Origin: Paraliobacillus sp044383835
GTDB lineage: Bacteria; Bacillota; Bacilli; Bacillales; Amphibacillaceae
DNA length: 64,000 bases
NCBI RefSeq assembly: GCF_044383835.1
Contig: NZ_JBISEP010000006.1
Coordinates: forward strand, 75,617-139,616
Reading direction: 5' to 3'
Below, in pieces: positions 51,235 through 60,357 of this stretch; the first letter of the stretch is position 1, and every line of letters starts with the position of its first letter. A program made the translations under genes and the position numbers. The notes below the pieces were generated by a model. That model saw nothing but the letters and a program-made list of their open reading frames with translations. It did not search any database and was not told where the DNA came from.

Positions 51235-52713
51235 TTGGAAAGAGTTGATATTTTTAAGGATATTTCAAAACGAACAAATGGTGATATCTATTTAGGGGTT
51301 GTAGGAGCTGTACGTACTGGTAAATCAACTTTCATTAAAAAATTTATGGAGCAAGCTGTTTTACCGAACATTACCGACGAAGGTGAACGAGTAAGAGCAC
51401 AAGATGAATTACCTCAAAGTGCAGCAGGAAAAACAATTATGACAACAGAGCCCAAATTTGTCCCAAATCAAGCTGTAAGTGTACAAGTCGATGAAGGATT
51501 GGATGTGAATGTTAGATTAGTTGATTGTGTGGGCTATGCGGTAAACGGTGCGCAAGGATTTGAAGACGAGAATGGGCCAAGAATGATTCATACGCCATGG
51601 TACGAAGAATCGATACCGTTTCATGAAGCGGCGGAAATCGGAACAAGAAAAGTGATTCAAGAGCATTCCACAATGGGTGTGGTTGTAACAACAGATGGAA
51701 CAATTGGTGACATTCCAAGGGAAGAATATTTAGATGCAGAAAAAAGAGTTGTAGAAGAACTACGAGAAGTAGGGAAGCCGTTTATCATGGTAATTAACTC
51801 TGTACAGCCTTATCATCAAAATACAGAGCTTTTAAGACAAGACTTAGCAGAGACATACGATATTCCCGTTTTATCTATGAGTGTTGAAAACATGCGAGAA
51901 CATGATGTGTATAATGTACTTAGAGAAGCTCTATATGAATTCCCTGTATTAGAAGTTAATGTGAACTTACCGAGTTGGGTCATGGTTTTAAATGAAGAGC
52001 ATTGGTTGAGGGAAAGCTATCAATTAGCTATACAAGAAACTGTAAAAGATATCAAGCGGCTTCGAGATGTAGATAGAGTGGTTGGCCAATTTGATGATTA
52101 TGACTATATTGATCAAGCTAAAATAGCCGGTATTCAAATGGGTGAAGGTATTGCTGAAATTGATTTAGAAGCTGCTGATTATTTATATGATCAAGTCTTA
52201 AAAGAGATTGTTGGAGAAGAAATCAGAGGTAAAGATCATCTGCTTCAATTAATGCAAGATTTCACTGAAGCCAAAAGAGAATATGATCAAATAGCCGATG
52301 CCTTACAAATGGTCAAGCAAACGGGCTATGGTGTGGCTGCTCCATCGATCAACGATATGCGTTTAGATGAACCAGAAATTATTCGACAAGGAGCTCGCTT
52401 CGGGGTACGATTAAAAGCAGTTGCGCCATCTATTCATATGATAAAAGTAGAAGTAGAATCAGAATTTTCTCCAATTATTGGTACCGAAAAACAGAGTGAA
52501 GAATTAGTTAGGTACTTAATGCAAGATTTTGAGGAAGATCCTTTATCTATTTGGCAGTCTGATATCTTTGGCAGGTCATTAAGCTCAATTGTAAGGGAAG
52601 GTATTCAAGGAAAGCTATCATTAATGCCTGAGAATGCTAGATATAAACTAAAAGAGACCTTGGAACGTATTATAAATGAAGGTTCCGGAGGTTTAATAGC
52701 AATAATTTTGTAA
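51235..52713 (+). CDS. spoIVA: stage IV sporulation protein A, coat morphogenetic ATPase
   Basis: 492 aa, exactly the length in B. subtilis. Polymerises on the forespore surface, using ATP hydrolysis, to form the basement layer of the spore coat. N-terminal TRAFAC-type NTPase with Walker A GAVRTGKS (24-31, Lys30), the VDCVGYAVNGAQGFEDENGPRM switch region, and a nearly invariant C-terminus ending GSGGLIAIIL. The open frame reaches 51202, but AGGAGGGGA is 7 nt before TTG 51235, which gives MERVDIFKDI. Confidence 0.97.
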   Translation: MERVDIFKDISKRTNGDIYLGVVGAVRTGKSTFIKKFMEQAVLPNITDEGERVRAQDELPQSAAGKTIMTTEPKFVPNQAVSVQVDEGLDVNVRLVDCVGYAVNGAQGFEDENGPRMIHTPWYEESIPFHEAAEIGTRKVIQEHSTMGVVVTTDGTIGDIPREEYLDAEKRVVEELREVGKPFIMVINSVQPYHQNTELLRQDLAETYDIPVLSMSVENMREHDVYNVLREALYEFPVLEVNVNLPSWVMVLNEEHWLRESYQLAIQETVKDIKRLRDVDRVVGQFDDYDYIDQAKIAGIQMGEGIAEIDLEAADYLYDQVLKEIVGEEIRGKDHLLQLMQDFTEAKREYDQIADALQMVKQTGYGVAAPSINDMRLDEPEIIRQGARFGVRLKAVAPSIHMIKVEVESEFSPIIGTEKQSEELVRYLMQDFEEDPLSIWQSDIFGRSLSSIVREGIQGKLSLMPENARYKLKETLERIINEGSGGLIAIIL

Positions 52714-52739
52714 CGACTTGTAAATCAAGTCGTTTTTTG
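52713..52739 (+). terminator. terminator after spoIVA
   Basis: ACGACTTG/CAAGTCGT with a 5-nt loop and a T run; it abuts the stop codon. Confidence 0.85.
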
Positions 52740-52786
52740 TCTGAAAAAAAAGTGTGAAAAGCTAATATATCAATGTTTGTAAACAC

Positions 52787-52815
52787 TTGCAATATAAGTT
52801 TTCTTATGGTAAGAT
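52787..52815 (+). promoter_or_regulatory. candidate sigma-A promoter of hbs
   Basis: TTGCAA (52787-52792), 17 nt, TAAGAT (52810-52815). It would give a leader of about 225 nt before hbs, which recalls the long leader of B. subtilis hbs. Nothing else was recognised in 52740-53045. Confidence 0.4.
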
Positions 52816-53045
52816 TCAATTGAAATTAGCAAGATTGGCAGGTTATTACTAGGACGAAAGAACAAATTATTATAAATTTTTCTATTTTTTGTTGAATTTA
52901 AAGGAAAAGTCGTTTATTATAAGCCTTGTCATCATTTAATTGATGATTGGAAGTATATGTACTATCTTTGTGAACAAATGGTATATGTATATCATTTATG
53001 TTCGTACGCTTCAAAGGTAATTGATTTTGGGAGGAGGTGAATATC

Positions 53046-53318
53046 ATGAACAAAACAGATTTAATTAATTCAGTCGCTGAAAAAAGCGAACTATCCAAAA
53101 AAGATGCAACAAAAGCTGTAGATTCAGTTTTTGAAACTATCATGGATTCACTAAAAGACGGTGAAAAAGTACAATTAATCGGTTTCGGTAACTTCGAAGT
53201 ACGTGAACGTGCTGCTCGTAAAGGTCGTAACCCACAAACAGGTGCTGAAATTGAAATTCCAGCTAGCAAAGTACCTGCGTTTAAACCAGGTAAAGCCCTT
53301 AAAGATAGTGTAAAATAA
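53046..53318 (+). CDS. hbs: DNA-binding protein HU
   Basis: 90 aa. Histone-like dimer that coats and bends the chromosome. NKTDLINSVAEKSELSKKDA helices, IGFGNFEVRERAARKGRNPQTG for the DNA-clasping arms, and FKPGKALKDSVK at the end. GTG 53037 is in frame, but GGAGGAGGTG favours ATG 53046, which gives the standard length. Strong hairpin after the gene. Confidence 0.97.
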   Translation: MNKTDLINSVAEKSELSKKDATKAVDSVFETIMDSLKDGEKVQLIGFGNFEVRERAARKGRNPQTGAEIEIPASKVPAFKPGKALKDSVK

Positions 53319-53340
53319 ACATTTACATATGGGCGCAAAA

Positions 53341-53366
53341 AAAAGGGTGCATTATGCACCCTTTTT
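53341..53366 (+). terminator. terminator after hbs
   Basis: AAAAGGGTGCA/TGCACCCTTTT, 11 bp with a TTA loop, ending in T. Confidence 0.9.
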
Positions 53367-53398
53367 CTATTATATGAAAAAATGAGAGGGATGCTAAT

Positions 53399-53623
53399 AT
53401 GAAGGAGATATCGCAAGGGGATTTTTTTATTGTCAAAGCACTAGAAAATGGCGTACAAGTAATTGGCTTAACGAGGGGAATGGATACAAAATTTCATCAC
53501 TCTGAAAAACTTGACCAAAATGAAATGTTAGTCGTTCAATTTACAGAACATACTTCAGCTATTAAAATTAAAGGAAAAGCTATTATTGAATCTAGCGTTG
53601 GTCAAGTGCGAAACGATCAATAA
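53399..53623 (+). CDS. mtrB: trp RNA-binding attenuation protein TRAP
   Basis: 74 aa, the family length. TRAP forms an 11-subunit ring that, with bound tryptophan, wraps RNA carrying GAG/UAG repeats and stops expression of trp genes. GLTRGMDTKFHHSEKLD and VVQFTEHTSAIKIKG contain the Thr, His and Lys residues that bind tryptophan and RNA. In B. subtilis folE (mtrA) lies between hbs and mtrB; here it is absent. The trp operon is also missing from its usual place downstream. GAGAGGGATG site. Confidence 0.95.
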   Translation: MKEISQGDFFIVKALENGVQVIGLTRGMDTKFHHSEKLDQNEMLVVQFTEHTSAIKIKGKAIIESSVGQVRNDQ

Positions 53624-53728
53624 TCAATTGCTACATACAAAAGCAAAATGATATAACTTATGTTATACTATTTTTAATGAAATTCCGTTTTCGGTATGGT
53701 TTTTTGGAGAAAGGGTTTAGGTGATCCT

Positions 53729-54523
53729 ATGACAGACGTATCATTTAATAGCATAAAAGTAGAGTTAGAAGATAAACTTCAACATCCATACTTAAAAAAG
53801 TTTATTAAAAAGCCAGTTATAAACAACGATAAGCTTGTGATCTTATATAACTTGATAGAACAAACATCTTATTCAGAAGAAAAGAAGAAAAATTACATTT
53901 TAACTACGATGCTAGTACAAATAGCATTAGATACACACGATTTAGTATCAGAAAAACATGATCAAGAATCAAAACAAACAACAAAAAGCAGACAGTTAAC
54001 CGTTTTGGCAGGCGATTATTTTAGTGGCATATATTATTATATGCTTTCTAAGCTTGAAGATATTGCTATGATTGCTACGTTGGCGTCTACCATTAAAGAA
54101 ATCAATGAAATAAAAATGACATTGTTCTATGAGAAGAAACAGTCTTTAAATGATTGGGTGGATGGAGTAAAAGCATTGGAATCTATTCTCATTGTTCGTG
54201 TAGCAAATCACATTAACAATCCTTCGATTGATTCTTTTATCCAACAATGGCTTTTAACAAAACGGTTACTTCAAGAAAAAACTGCATTTTTAACGAAACA
54301 ACATTCCCCATTATTTGAACTATTTATTGAACAATTAAGCAAAGAACAAGTAATTGCTAATCAACTGTTAGAAACAATTGAATCAACAATACATAAGCAT
54401 TTTCTGCTATCAAAAGAACTGTTTTATAACGTACCGACACAATTCCAATTTTTAAAAACGTATGCTCAGTCCTTTTTTATAAAAGATTCTAACCATTATA
54501 AGTTATCGGTGGAAGAAGGGTAA
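53729..54523 (+). CDS. hepS: heptaprenyl diphosphate synthase component 1
   Basis: 264 aa, all-helical. The small regulatory subunit that works with HepT to make the C35 side chain of menaquinone-7. LTVLAGDYFSGIYYYMLSKLEDIAMIATLASTIKEINE is the recognisable core. It lacks the DDxxD motifs, as expected for this subunit. The frame opens at 53696, but TTAGGTGAT precedes ATG 53729. First gene of hepS-menG-hepT, in B. subtilis order. Confidence 0.9.
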   Translation: MTDVSFNSIKVELEDKLQHPYLKKFIKKPVINNDKLVILYNLIEQTSYSEEKKKNYILTTMLVQIALDTHDLVSEKHDQESKQTTKSRQLTVLAGDYFSGIYYYMLSKLEDIAMIATLASTIKEINEIKMTLFYEKKQSLNDWVDGVKALESILIVRVANHINNPSIDSFIQQWLLTKRLLQEKTAFLTKQHSPLFELFIEQLSKEQVIANQLLETIESTIHKHFLLSKELFYNVPTQFQFLKTYAQSFFIKDSNHYKLSVEEG

Positions 54524-54526
54524 GAA

Positions 54527-55246
54527 ATGAAAGAACAGACAAAAGAAGAACGTGTACATCATGTGTTCGAGAAAATTTATCAACGTTACGATTGTATGAA
54601 TTCTATTATTTCTTTTAATCGACATAAAGCATGGAGAAAAGATGTAATGAAAAAAATGAAAGTAAAAAGGGGATCTTCGGCACTAGATGTTTGTTGTGGG
54701 ACAGGAGATTGGACTTTTGCATTAGCTGAGCAGTCTGGACGTTCAGGCAAAATCATCGGTCTAGATTTCAGTGAGAACATGTTATCTATTGCTAAAGATA
54801 AACATAATAACCAGATTCAACCTCAGCTTTCATTTATCCAAGGTAATGCAATGCAATTACCGTTCGAATCAAATACTTTTGATTTTGTGACCATTGGATT
54901 TGGCTTGCGTAACGTGCCAGATTATCAGCAAGTATTAAATGAAATGGCAAGAGTGGTTAAACCTGGAGGCAAGGTCGTTTGTCTTGAAACATCTCAACCA
55001 ACTTTACCTATCTTTCGGCAATTATATTATTTCTATTTTAAATTTATTATGCCTACCTTTGGAAAGGTTATGGCGAAAAGCTACAAAGAATATGCGTGGT
55101 TGCACGAATCAGCGAAAAACTTTCCAGGTAAAAATAAACTAAAAAAAATGTTTGAGGATGCAGGTTTGACTGCTGTTGAAGTGAAAAGCTACACAGGTGG
55201 GGTTGCTGCTATGCATATGGGTAAAAAAGAACGGGAAGCAAGATAG
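54527..55246 (+). CDS. menG: demethylmenaquinone methyltransferase
   Basis: 239 aa. The last step of menaquinone synthesis, SAM-dependent methylation. FEKIYQRYDCMNSIISFNRHKAWRK at the N-terminus and LDVCCGTGDWTFAL (SAM loop I), then FDFVTIGFGLRNVPD and VKPGGKVVCLE, are typical UbiE/MenG motifs. Lies 3 nt after hepS; GGTGGAAGAAGGG site. Confidence 0.95.
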   Translation: MKEQTKEERVHHVFEKIYQRYDCMNSIISFNRHKAWRKDVMKKMKVKRGSSALDVCCGTGDWTFALAEQSGRSGKIIGLDFSENMLSIAKDKHNNQIQPQLSFIQGNAMQLPFESNTFDFVTIGFGLRNVPDYQQVLNEMARVVKPGGKVVCLETSQPTLPIFRQLYYFYFKFIMPTFGKVMAKSYKEYAWLHESAKNFPGKNKLKKMFEDAGLTAVEVKSYTGGVAAMHMGKKEREAR

Positions 55247-55285
55247 AATAAATTAAGAATAACAAATTTAAAGGTGAATTATATA

Positions 55286-56254
55286 ATGAAACTAGCAATG
55301 ACATATTCTTATCTAAAATCTGATCTGCAGGTGATTGAACAGGGATTGGAAGAAACAATCCATGCCAAACACCCCATATTGAATGATGCCTCAACACAAC
55401 TTTTAAAAGCTGGAGGTAAAAGACTACGTCCAATTTTTGTTTTGTTAGCAGGTCATTTTGGTGATTATAATTTATCACATTTAAAATCTGTAGCTGTATC
55501 ATTAGAATTGATTCATATGGCTTCTTTGGTTCATGATGATGTCATTGATGATGCAAAATTAAGGCGCGGAGAACCAACTGTTAAGGAAAAATGGGACAAT
55601 CGAACTGCAATGTATACTGGTGATTATATATTTGCGCGGTCATTAGAGTATTTATCTAATCTTAACAATCCAAGAGCACATCAAATCTTAGCTAAAACGA
55701 TGATTGATTTAACGGTTGGTGAAATAGAGCAAATAAAAGACAAATATAATTATGATCAACATTTGCGTCATTATCTAAGAAGAATTAAACGAAAAACAGC
55801 TTTACTCATTTCATCAAGTTGTCAATTAGGTGCAATTGCAGCAAATGTTCCAATAGAACAGGAACGACAATTAAAGCAATTTGGCTATTACATTGGAATG
55901 TCTTATCAAATTATTGATGATATATTGGATTTTACCTCATCTTCCAAACAGCTTGGGAAACCGTCAGGAAGCGATTTAATTCAAGGTAATATTACGTTAC
56001 CAACTCTGATTGCTATGAAAGATAAGGCATTTTATAATGAAATAGTAGAAGTGTTTTCACATCAAACGATTCATCAAGGTCAAATTGATCCACTTATTGA
56101 ATACATAAGAAACTCTGATGCGATAGAAAAATCTTTTCAAATAAGTAATCGATACCTGAATAAAGCATGTAAATCTCTAGAAACATTACCTGATATAAAG
56201 GCAAAAAAAACATTTGAAGAAATAACTAATTATATTGGGAAAAGAAAGGCGTAA
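55286..56254 (+). CDS. hepT: heptaprenyl diphosphate synthase component 2
   Basis: 322 aa. The catalytic prenyltransferase subunit. First Asp-rich motif HDDVIDDAKLRRG, second motif IIDDILDF, and GGKRLRP near the N-terminus. It partners with HepS. With menG this shows menaquinone-based respiration. The frame opens at GTG 55274, but AAAGGTG is 9 nt before ATG 55286. Confidence 0.94.
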   Translation: MKLAMTYSYLKSDLQVIEQGLEETIHAKHPILNDASTQLLKAGGKRLRPIFVLLAGHFGDYNLSHLKSVAVSLELIHMASLVHDDVIDDAKLRRGEPTVKEKWDNRTAMYTGDYIFARSLEYLSNLNNPRAHQILAKTMIDLTVGEIEQIKDKYNYDQHLRHYLRRIKRKTALLISSSCQLGAIAANVPIEQERQLKQFGYYIGMSYQIIDDILDFTSSSKQLGKPSGSDLIQGNITLPTLIAMKDKAFYNEIVEVFSHQTIHQGQIDPLIEYIRNSDAIEKSFQISNRYLNKACKSLETLPDIKAKKTFEEITNYIGKRKA

Positions 56255-56287
56255 CTATATCATTGTATTAGGAGCTGATTCTTAAAC

Positions 56288-56689
56288 ATGGAACAAACAT
56301 TCATTATGATAAAACCAGATGGTGTAAAGAAAGGTATCATTGGACAAGTAATTTCTCGGTTTGAAGCAAAAGGATATCAATTGGTTCGAGCGTCTGTAAT
56401 AACCATTTCACCTGAATTAGCTGAAAAACACTATGAAGCTCATAAACGTAGAGATTTTTTTAATGATTTAGTTTCCTTTATTACTTCTGGATCAGTTGTT
56501 CCAATGGTATGGCAAGGTGAAAATATTATTGAGGAATCACGAAATTTAATTGGAGCAACCGACCCCAAAAAAGCCGATCCTGGTACGATTCGTGCAGATT
56601 TCGGTGCTAGTATTCGTTCCAACGTAATTCATGGCTCAGATTCTAAAGAAAATGCTCTAAGAGAAATTGGTCTTTTTTTCAATATTTGA
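56288..56689 (+). CDS. ndk: nucleoside diphosphate kinase, C-terminally short
   Basis: 133 aa. Balances nucleoside triphosphate pools. MIKPDGVKKG, KHYEAHKRRDFF, DPGTIRADFG and catalytic His115 in NVIHGSDS are all present, so the active site is complete. The protein ends at REIGLFFNI, about 15 residues earlier than the usual 148-149, so the C-terminal stretch that normally packs against neighbouring subunits is absent. No alternative frame restores it. Weak ribosome site (AGGAG at 56270). Confidence 0.92.
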   Translation: MEQTFIMIKPDGVKKGIIGQVISRFEAKGYQLVRASVITISPELAEKHYEAHKRRDFFNDLVSFITSGSVVPMVWQGENIIEESRNLIGATDPKKADPGTIRADFGASIRSNVIHGSDSKENALREIGLFFNI

Positions 56690-56791
56690 CTTTAACGTGT
56701 TAGTCATACGCATATATAGTAATATTCTTTATCCGGCGTAGGTAAATCACTTGCGTCGTGTTTCGTTCCAACAATAAATATAATTATTTTT

Positions 56792-56815
56792 CCCCTCGTC
56801 ATTGACGGGGTTTTT
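56792..56815 (+). terminator. terminator after ndk
   Basis: CCCCTCGTC/GACGGGG with a bulged T and ATT loop, then TTTTT. Confidence 0.8.
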
Positions 56816-56848
56816 ACTATTAGCTCATCGACAGGAGGAGGAGAGTAA

Positions 56849-57622
56849 ATGACTGATTATCAATCATTTAGTCAATCAATAAAAAATAAAACTGGGATAG
56901 ACTTGTCTCTATATAAAGAAGTGCAGATGAAACGGAGGTTGACCTCACTTAGAGACAAAAAAGGGTTTAAGGATTTTAATACATTTTATAAAGCATTAGT
57001 ATCTGATCAGTTACTAATGGAAGAGTTTTTAGATAAAATAACGATAAATGTTTCTGAATTTTATCGCAATTCAGCAAGGTGGGGTGTTTTGGAAAAAAAA
57101 ATTTTACCTCAATTATTGAATAAGAAAGATAACTTGAAAATATGGAGCGCGGCATGCTCCACTGGAGATGAACCGTACACATTAGCAATGATGCTTAGTC
57201 AATATATCGATTTGTCAAAAGTAACGATTATTGCAACAGATATAGATGAAAAAATATTGACTCGTGCCAGGAAAGGTGTATATTCGGAGCGTGCGTTAAA
57301 AGAAGTGCCGAAAGATCTAAAAGACAAATTTTTTGTGAAACATAATTCAGAGTACGTTATTGATGAAAAATTAAAAAAGGCGATAACTTTTAAAAAGCAT
57401 AACCTCTTGTCTGATCCATATCCTGAGAATTTTGATTTGATTGTTTGCCGCAATGTACTGATTTATTTTACAGAAGAAGCAAAAGAAAAAATTTATCATA
57501 ATTTTAATAATTCATTGAATTCACAAGGGGTATTTTTTGTTGGTAGTACGGAACAAATATTCACGCCAGATAAGTATGGATTTAAAGTGATAGATACATT
57601 TTTTTATCAAAAAATAGAATAA
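56849..57622 (+). CDS. cheR: chemotaxis protein methyltransferase CheR
   Basis: 257 aa. Methylates glutamates of chemoreceptors with SAM. An N-terminal helical CheR_N domain (about 1-75) and a C-terminal SAM domain with IWSAACSTGDEPYTLAMML, ATDIDEKIL and FDLIVCRNVLIYF. The order ndk-cheR-aroF matches B. subtilis. It implies a motile or once motile organism, in line with the PilZ gene. GACAGGAGGAGGAG site. Confidence 0.95.
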   Translation: MTDYQSFSQSIKNKTGIDLSLYKEVQMKRRLTSLRDKKGFKDFNTFYKALVSDQLLMEEFLDKITINVSEFYRNSARWGVLEKKILPQLLNKKDNLKIWSAACSTGDEPYTLAMMLSQYIDLSKVTIIATDIDEKILTRARKGVYSERALKEVPKDLKDKFFVKHNSEYVIDEKLKKAITFKKHNLLSDPYPENFDLIVCRNVLIYFTEEAKEKIYHNFNNSLNSQGVFFVGSTEQIFTPDKYGFKVIDTFFYQKIE

Positions 57623-57671
57623 TACGGTCAATTTAAGATTAATTTTCGAAAAAATAGAATAATCTATCAAT

Positions 57672-57701
57672 TTGCTACACACAGAATCGGAAAGGTATGA
57701 T
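57672..57701 (+). promoter_or_regulatory. candidate promoter of the aro operon
   Basis: TTGCTA (57672-57677), 18 nt, TATGAT (57696-57701), 39 nt before aroC. No TRAP-type GAG/UAG repeats were seen in the leader. Confidence 0.4.
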
Positions 57702-57739
57702 ATAGTAATACAAAATTATAATAATCTGGGGGGATTGTA

Positions 57740-58903
57740 ATGCGTTATTTAACAGCTGGAGAATCACATGGCAAACAATTAACGACAATTATTGAAGGCA
57801 TTCCCGCGTTAATGCCACTAACTACAGAGAATATTAATGAATCATTGCTGAGACGACAAAAAGGACATGGTCGTGGTAAGCGAATGCAAATAGAAAAAGA
57901 TTTAGTAGATATCGCTGGCGGTGTAAGACATGGATATACATTAGGATCACCAATTGCCTTAATTGTCCATAATGATGACTTTAAACATTGGGAAGATATT
58001 ATGGGAGAAGATCCCGTTGATCCTGATAAGAAAATACGTAGAAAAGTAACTCGTCCTAGACCGGGGCATGCGGATTTAAATGGCGCAATGAAATATGGAC
58101 ATAGAGATATGCGTAACATACTAGAACGATCATCTGCAAGAGAGACTACTGTGCGTGTTGCTGCTGGTGCTGTTGCTAAAATATTACTTCATCACCTAGG
58201 GATTGAGATTGTAGGTTATGTGAATGAAATTGCTGGTATTACCGCAGAAGAGAAAGACTATTCTATGAAAGAAAAAATAGAAATTTCTGAAGCATCTCCA
58301 GTACGCTGTTTAGACGAAGAAGCAGGAAAAGAAATGATGCATGCCATTGATCAGGCCAAACAAGATGGTGATTCTATTGGTGGAGTTTGTGAAGTGTTTG
58401 TAACGGGGATGCCAGCTGGTGTAGGTTCTTACGTACATTATGACCGTAAATTAGATGGAAGGATTGCTGGTGCTGTTCAAAGTATTAATGCTTTTAAGGG
58501 TGTAGAGTTCGGAATTGGTTTTGAGGCAGCAAGAAGAAATGGAAGTCAAGTCCATGATGAAATCGCATGGAAAAAAGAAAGAGGATACTATCGAAAAACC
58601 AATCGTCTCGGAGGTTTTGAAGGTGGTATGACAACTGGTATGCCGATTGTGGTAAAAGGTGTTATGAAACCAATCCCGACATTGTATAAACCGCTGCAAA
58701 GTGTGGATATTGACACGAAGGAACCGTTTAATGCAAGTATTGAACGTTCTGATTCCTGTGCCGTGCCAGCTGCTGCTGTAGTAATGGAGCATGTTGTAGC
58801 ATTTGAAATAGCGAAAGCCTTGTTAGAACAATTTCCACATGATCAATTTCCGAAATTACAGCAAGCAATTGAAGCATATCGTGAAGAAATAAGGTGTTTT
58901 TAA
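57740..58903 (+). CDS. aroC: chorismate synthase
   Basis: 387 aa. Converts EPSP to chorismate using reduced flavin. The signatures GESHGKQLT (N-terminus), RPGHADLNGAMKYGHRDMRNILERSSARETT and GFEGGMTTG are complete. Called aroF in B. subtilis. First gene of aroC-aroB-aroH-hisC-tyrA-aroA. GGGGGG site; the stop overlaps the aroB start (TAATG). Confidence 0.96.
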   Translation: MRYLTAGESHGKQLTTIIEGIPALMPLTTENINESLLRRQKGHGRGKRMQIEKDLVDIAGGVRHGYTLGSPIALIVHNDDFKHWEDIMGEDPVDPDKKIRRKVTRPRPGHADLNGAMKYGHRDMRNILERSSARETTVRVAAGAVAKILLHHLGIEIVGYVNEIAGITAEEKDYSMKEKIEISEASPVRCLDEEAGKEMMHAIDQAKQDGDSIGGVCEVFVTGMPAGVGSYVHYDRKLDGRIAGAVQSINAFKGVEFGIGFEAARRNGSQVHDEIAWKKERGYYRKTNRLGGFEGGMTTGMPIVVKGVMKPIPTLYKPLQSVDIDTKEPFNASIERSDSCAVPAAAVVMEHVVAFEIAKALLEQFPHDQFPKLQQAIEAYREEIRCF

Positions 58904-59982
58904 TGGAAACAATTTCGGTTCAAACAAGTACAAATCATTATCAGGTTTCCATTGGTAGGCAATTACGGTTTAAAGTCAATCAGTTTGTTAATAAAACATA
59001 TAGTAGTATTTTTATTATTACGGATAGTAATGTGGAAGAATTATATTTACATGATATCATTTCGACACTTCAGTCAGAACACACTGTTCACTACACTGTT
59101 GTTCCAGCTGGCGAAAATTCAAAGAGTATTCGTGTGTATTTTGATATTATTACAGAAGCAATTCAAACTGGGTTAGATAGACAAGGGTTAATTATCGCAC
59201 TAGGAGGTGGGATGATTGGTGACTTGGCTGGTTTCGTAGCATCAACCTTCATGCGTGGAATAGACTATATCCAAATGCCGACTACCGTTTTGGCTCATGA
59301 TAGTAGTGTTGGTGGTAAGGTGGCTGTCAATCACCCAGAAGGAAAAAACTTAATTGGTAATTTCTATCCTCCTCAAGCAGTTATTTATGATGTTGAAACA
59401 TTACACACGATTCCGTTAAGAGAATTACGTTCAGGGTATGCTGAAATTGTAAAACATAGTCTTATTCACAGTCCATCTTTTTGGGATGAAATGCAGACGG
59501 TAGATGTGACGAAGCCATTATCTGATCAAGAACTAATGAAACACTTAGTAAAAGGCATTTCAGTTAAAGCAGATATTGTAGAAAAAGATGAAAAGGAATC
59601 ACATATTCGTCAATATTTAAACTTTGGTCATACGTTGGGGCACGCACTTGAAGCTGAACTTGGTTATGGAGAAATTACACATGGAGAAGCAGTGGCAATA
59701 GGAATGCTATTCGCTTTTCGCGTTAGTGATTATGTGTACAATACTTCACTACCATATGAATCATTATTGGAATGGATTAAAAAAAATCAATTTCCAACAA
59801 CGTTACCACCACTTCAAATTACAAAGTTAATTAACCGTATGAAAAAAGATAAGAAAACGAAAAACCAAACTGTACAAATGGTTTTGTTAAAATCACTAGG
59901 TTCACCGACTGTAGCTGTTGTTGATGATCGTGATTTAGCTTATTTATTAGAAAAATTCATACGAGAGTTGGTGAAAAAGTGA
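58903..59982 (+). CDS. aroB: 3-dehydroquinate synthase
   Basis: 359 aa. Second step of the shikimate pathway, NAD- and metal-dependent. GGGMIGDLAGFVASTFMRGIDYIQMPTTVLAHDSSVGGK spans the NAD and substrate loops; metal ligands are the Glu of YAEIVKHSLI and the His residues of NFGHTLGHALEAE and THGEAVAIGM. ATG 58903 is behind AAGGTG; a 58894 start is less likely. Overlaps aroH by 4 nt (GTGA). Confidence 0.96.
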   Translation: METISVQTSTNHYQVSIGRQLRFKVNQFVNKTYSSIFIITDSNVEELYLHDIISTLQSEHTVHYTVVPAGENSKSIRVYFDIITEAIQTGLDRQGLIIALGGGMIGDLAGFVASTFMRGIDYIQMPTTVLAHDSSVGGKVAVNHPEGKNLIGNFYPPQAVIYDVETLHTIPLRELRSGYAEIVKHSLIHSPSFWDEMQTVDVTKPLSDQELMKHLVKGISVKADIVEKDEKESHIRQYLNFGHTLGHALEAELGYGEITHGEAVAIGMLFAFRVSDYVYNTSLPYESLLEWIKKNQFPTTLPPLQITKLINRMKKDKKTKNQTVQMVLLKSLGSPTVAVVDDRDLAYLLEKFIRELVKK

Positions 59983-60344
59983 TACGTGGTATTCGAGGAG
60001 CGACAACAGTTACGAGGAATGACAAGCACGAAATATTAACGAATACAGCAATTCTTGTAGAAGATATGATAGAAAAAAACAAAATTATTCCTGAAAATGT
60101 AGCATCTGTATTTGTTTCTGTAACAGCAGAATTAAATGCTACTTTTCCAGCGCAATCAATACGAAAACTGGATGGTTGGAATTATGTTCCTGTCATGTGT
60201 ATGCAAGAAATTGATGTACCAGGTAGCTTAAAAAATTGCATTCGTGTAATGATTACTGTTAATACATCAACTAAACAATCAGAAATTCAACATATCTTTC
60301 ATCATGAAGCAAAAAAGTTAAGACCGGATTTAATGAATATGTGA
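59979..60344 (+). CDS. aroH: chorismate mutase, AroH type
   Basis: 121 aa. Monofunctional trimeric chorismate mutase making prephenate. IRGIRGATTVTRND with the catalytic Arg, ASVFVSVTAELNATFPAQSIR, and VPVMCMQEIDVPGSLKNCIRVMI are the AroH core. GTG start overlapping the aroB stop. In B. subtilis trpE follows; here the gap to hisC is 13 nt with no trp gene and no TRAP target. Confidence 0.95.
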   Translation: MIRGIRGATTVTRNDKHEILTNTAILVEDMIEKNKIIPENVASVFVSVTAELNATFPAQSIRKLDGWNYVPVMCMQEIDVPGSLKNCIRVMITVNTSTKQSEIQHIFHHEAKKLRPDLMNM

Positions 60345-60357
60345 TTGGAGCGTTTTT

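Noticed and set aside
60345..60357. A remnant of trp genes or of a trp leader between aroH and hisC
   Set aside because: The gap is 13 nt and contains only the hisC ribosome site.
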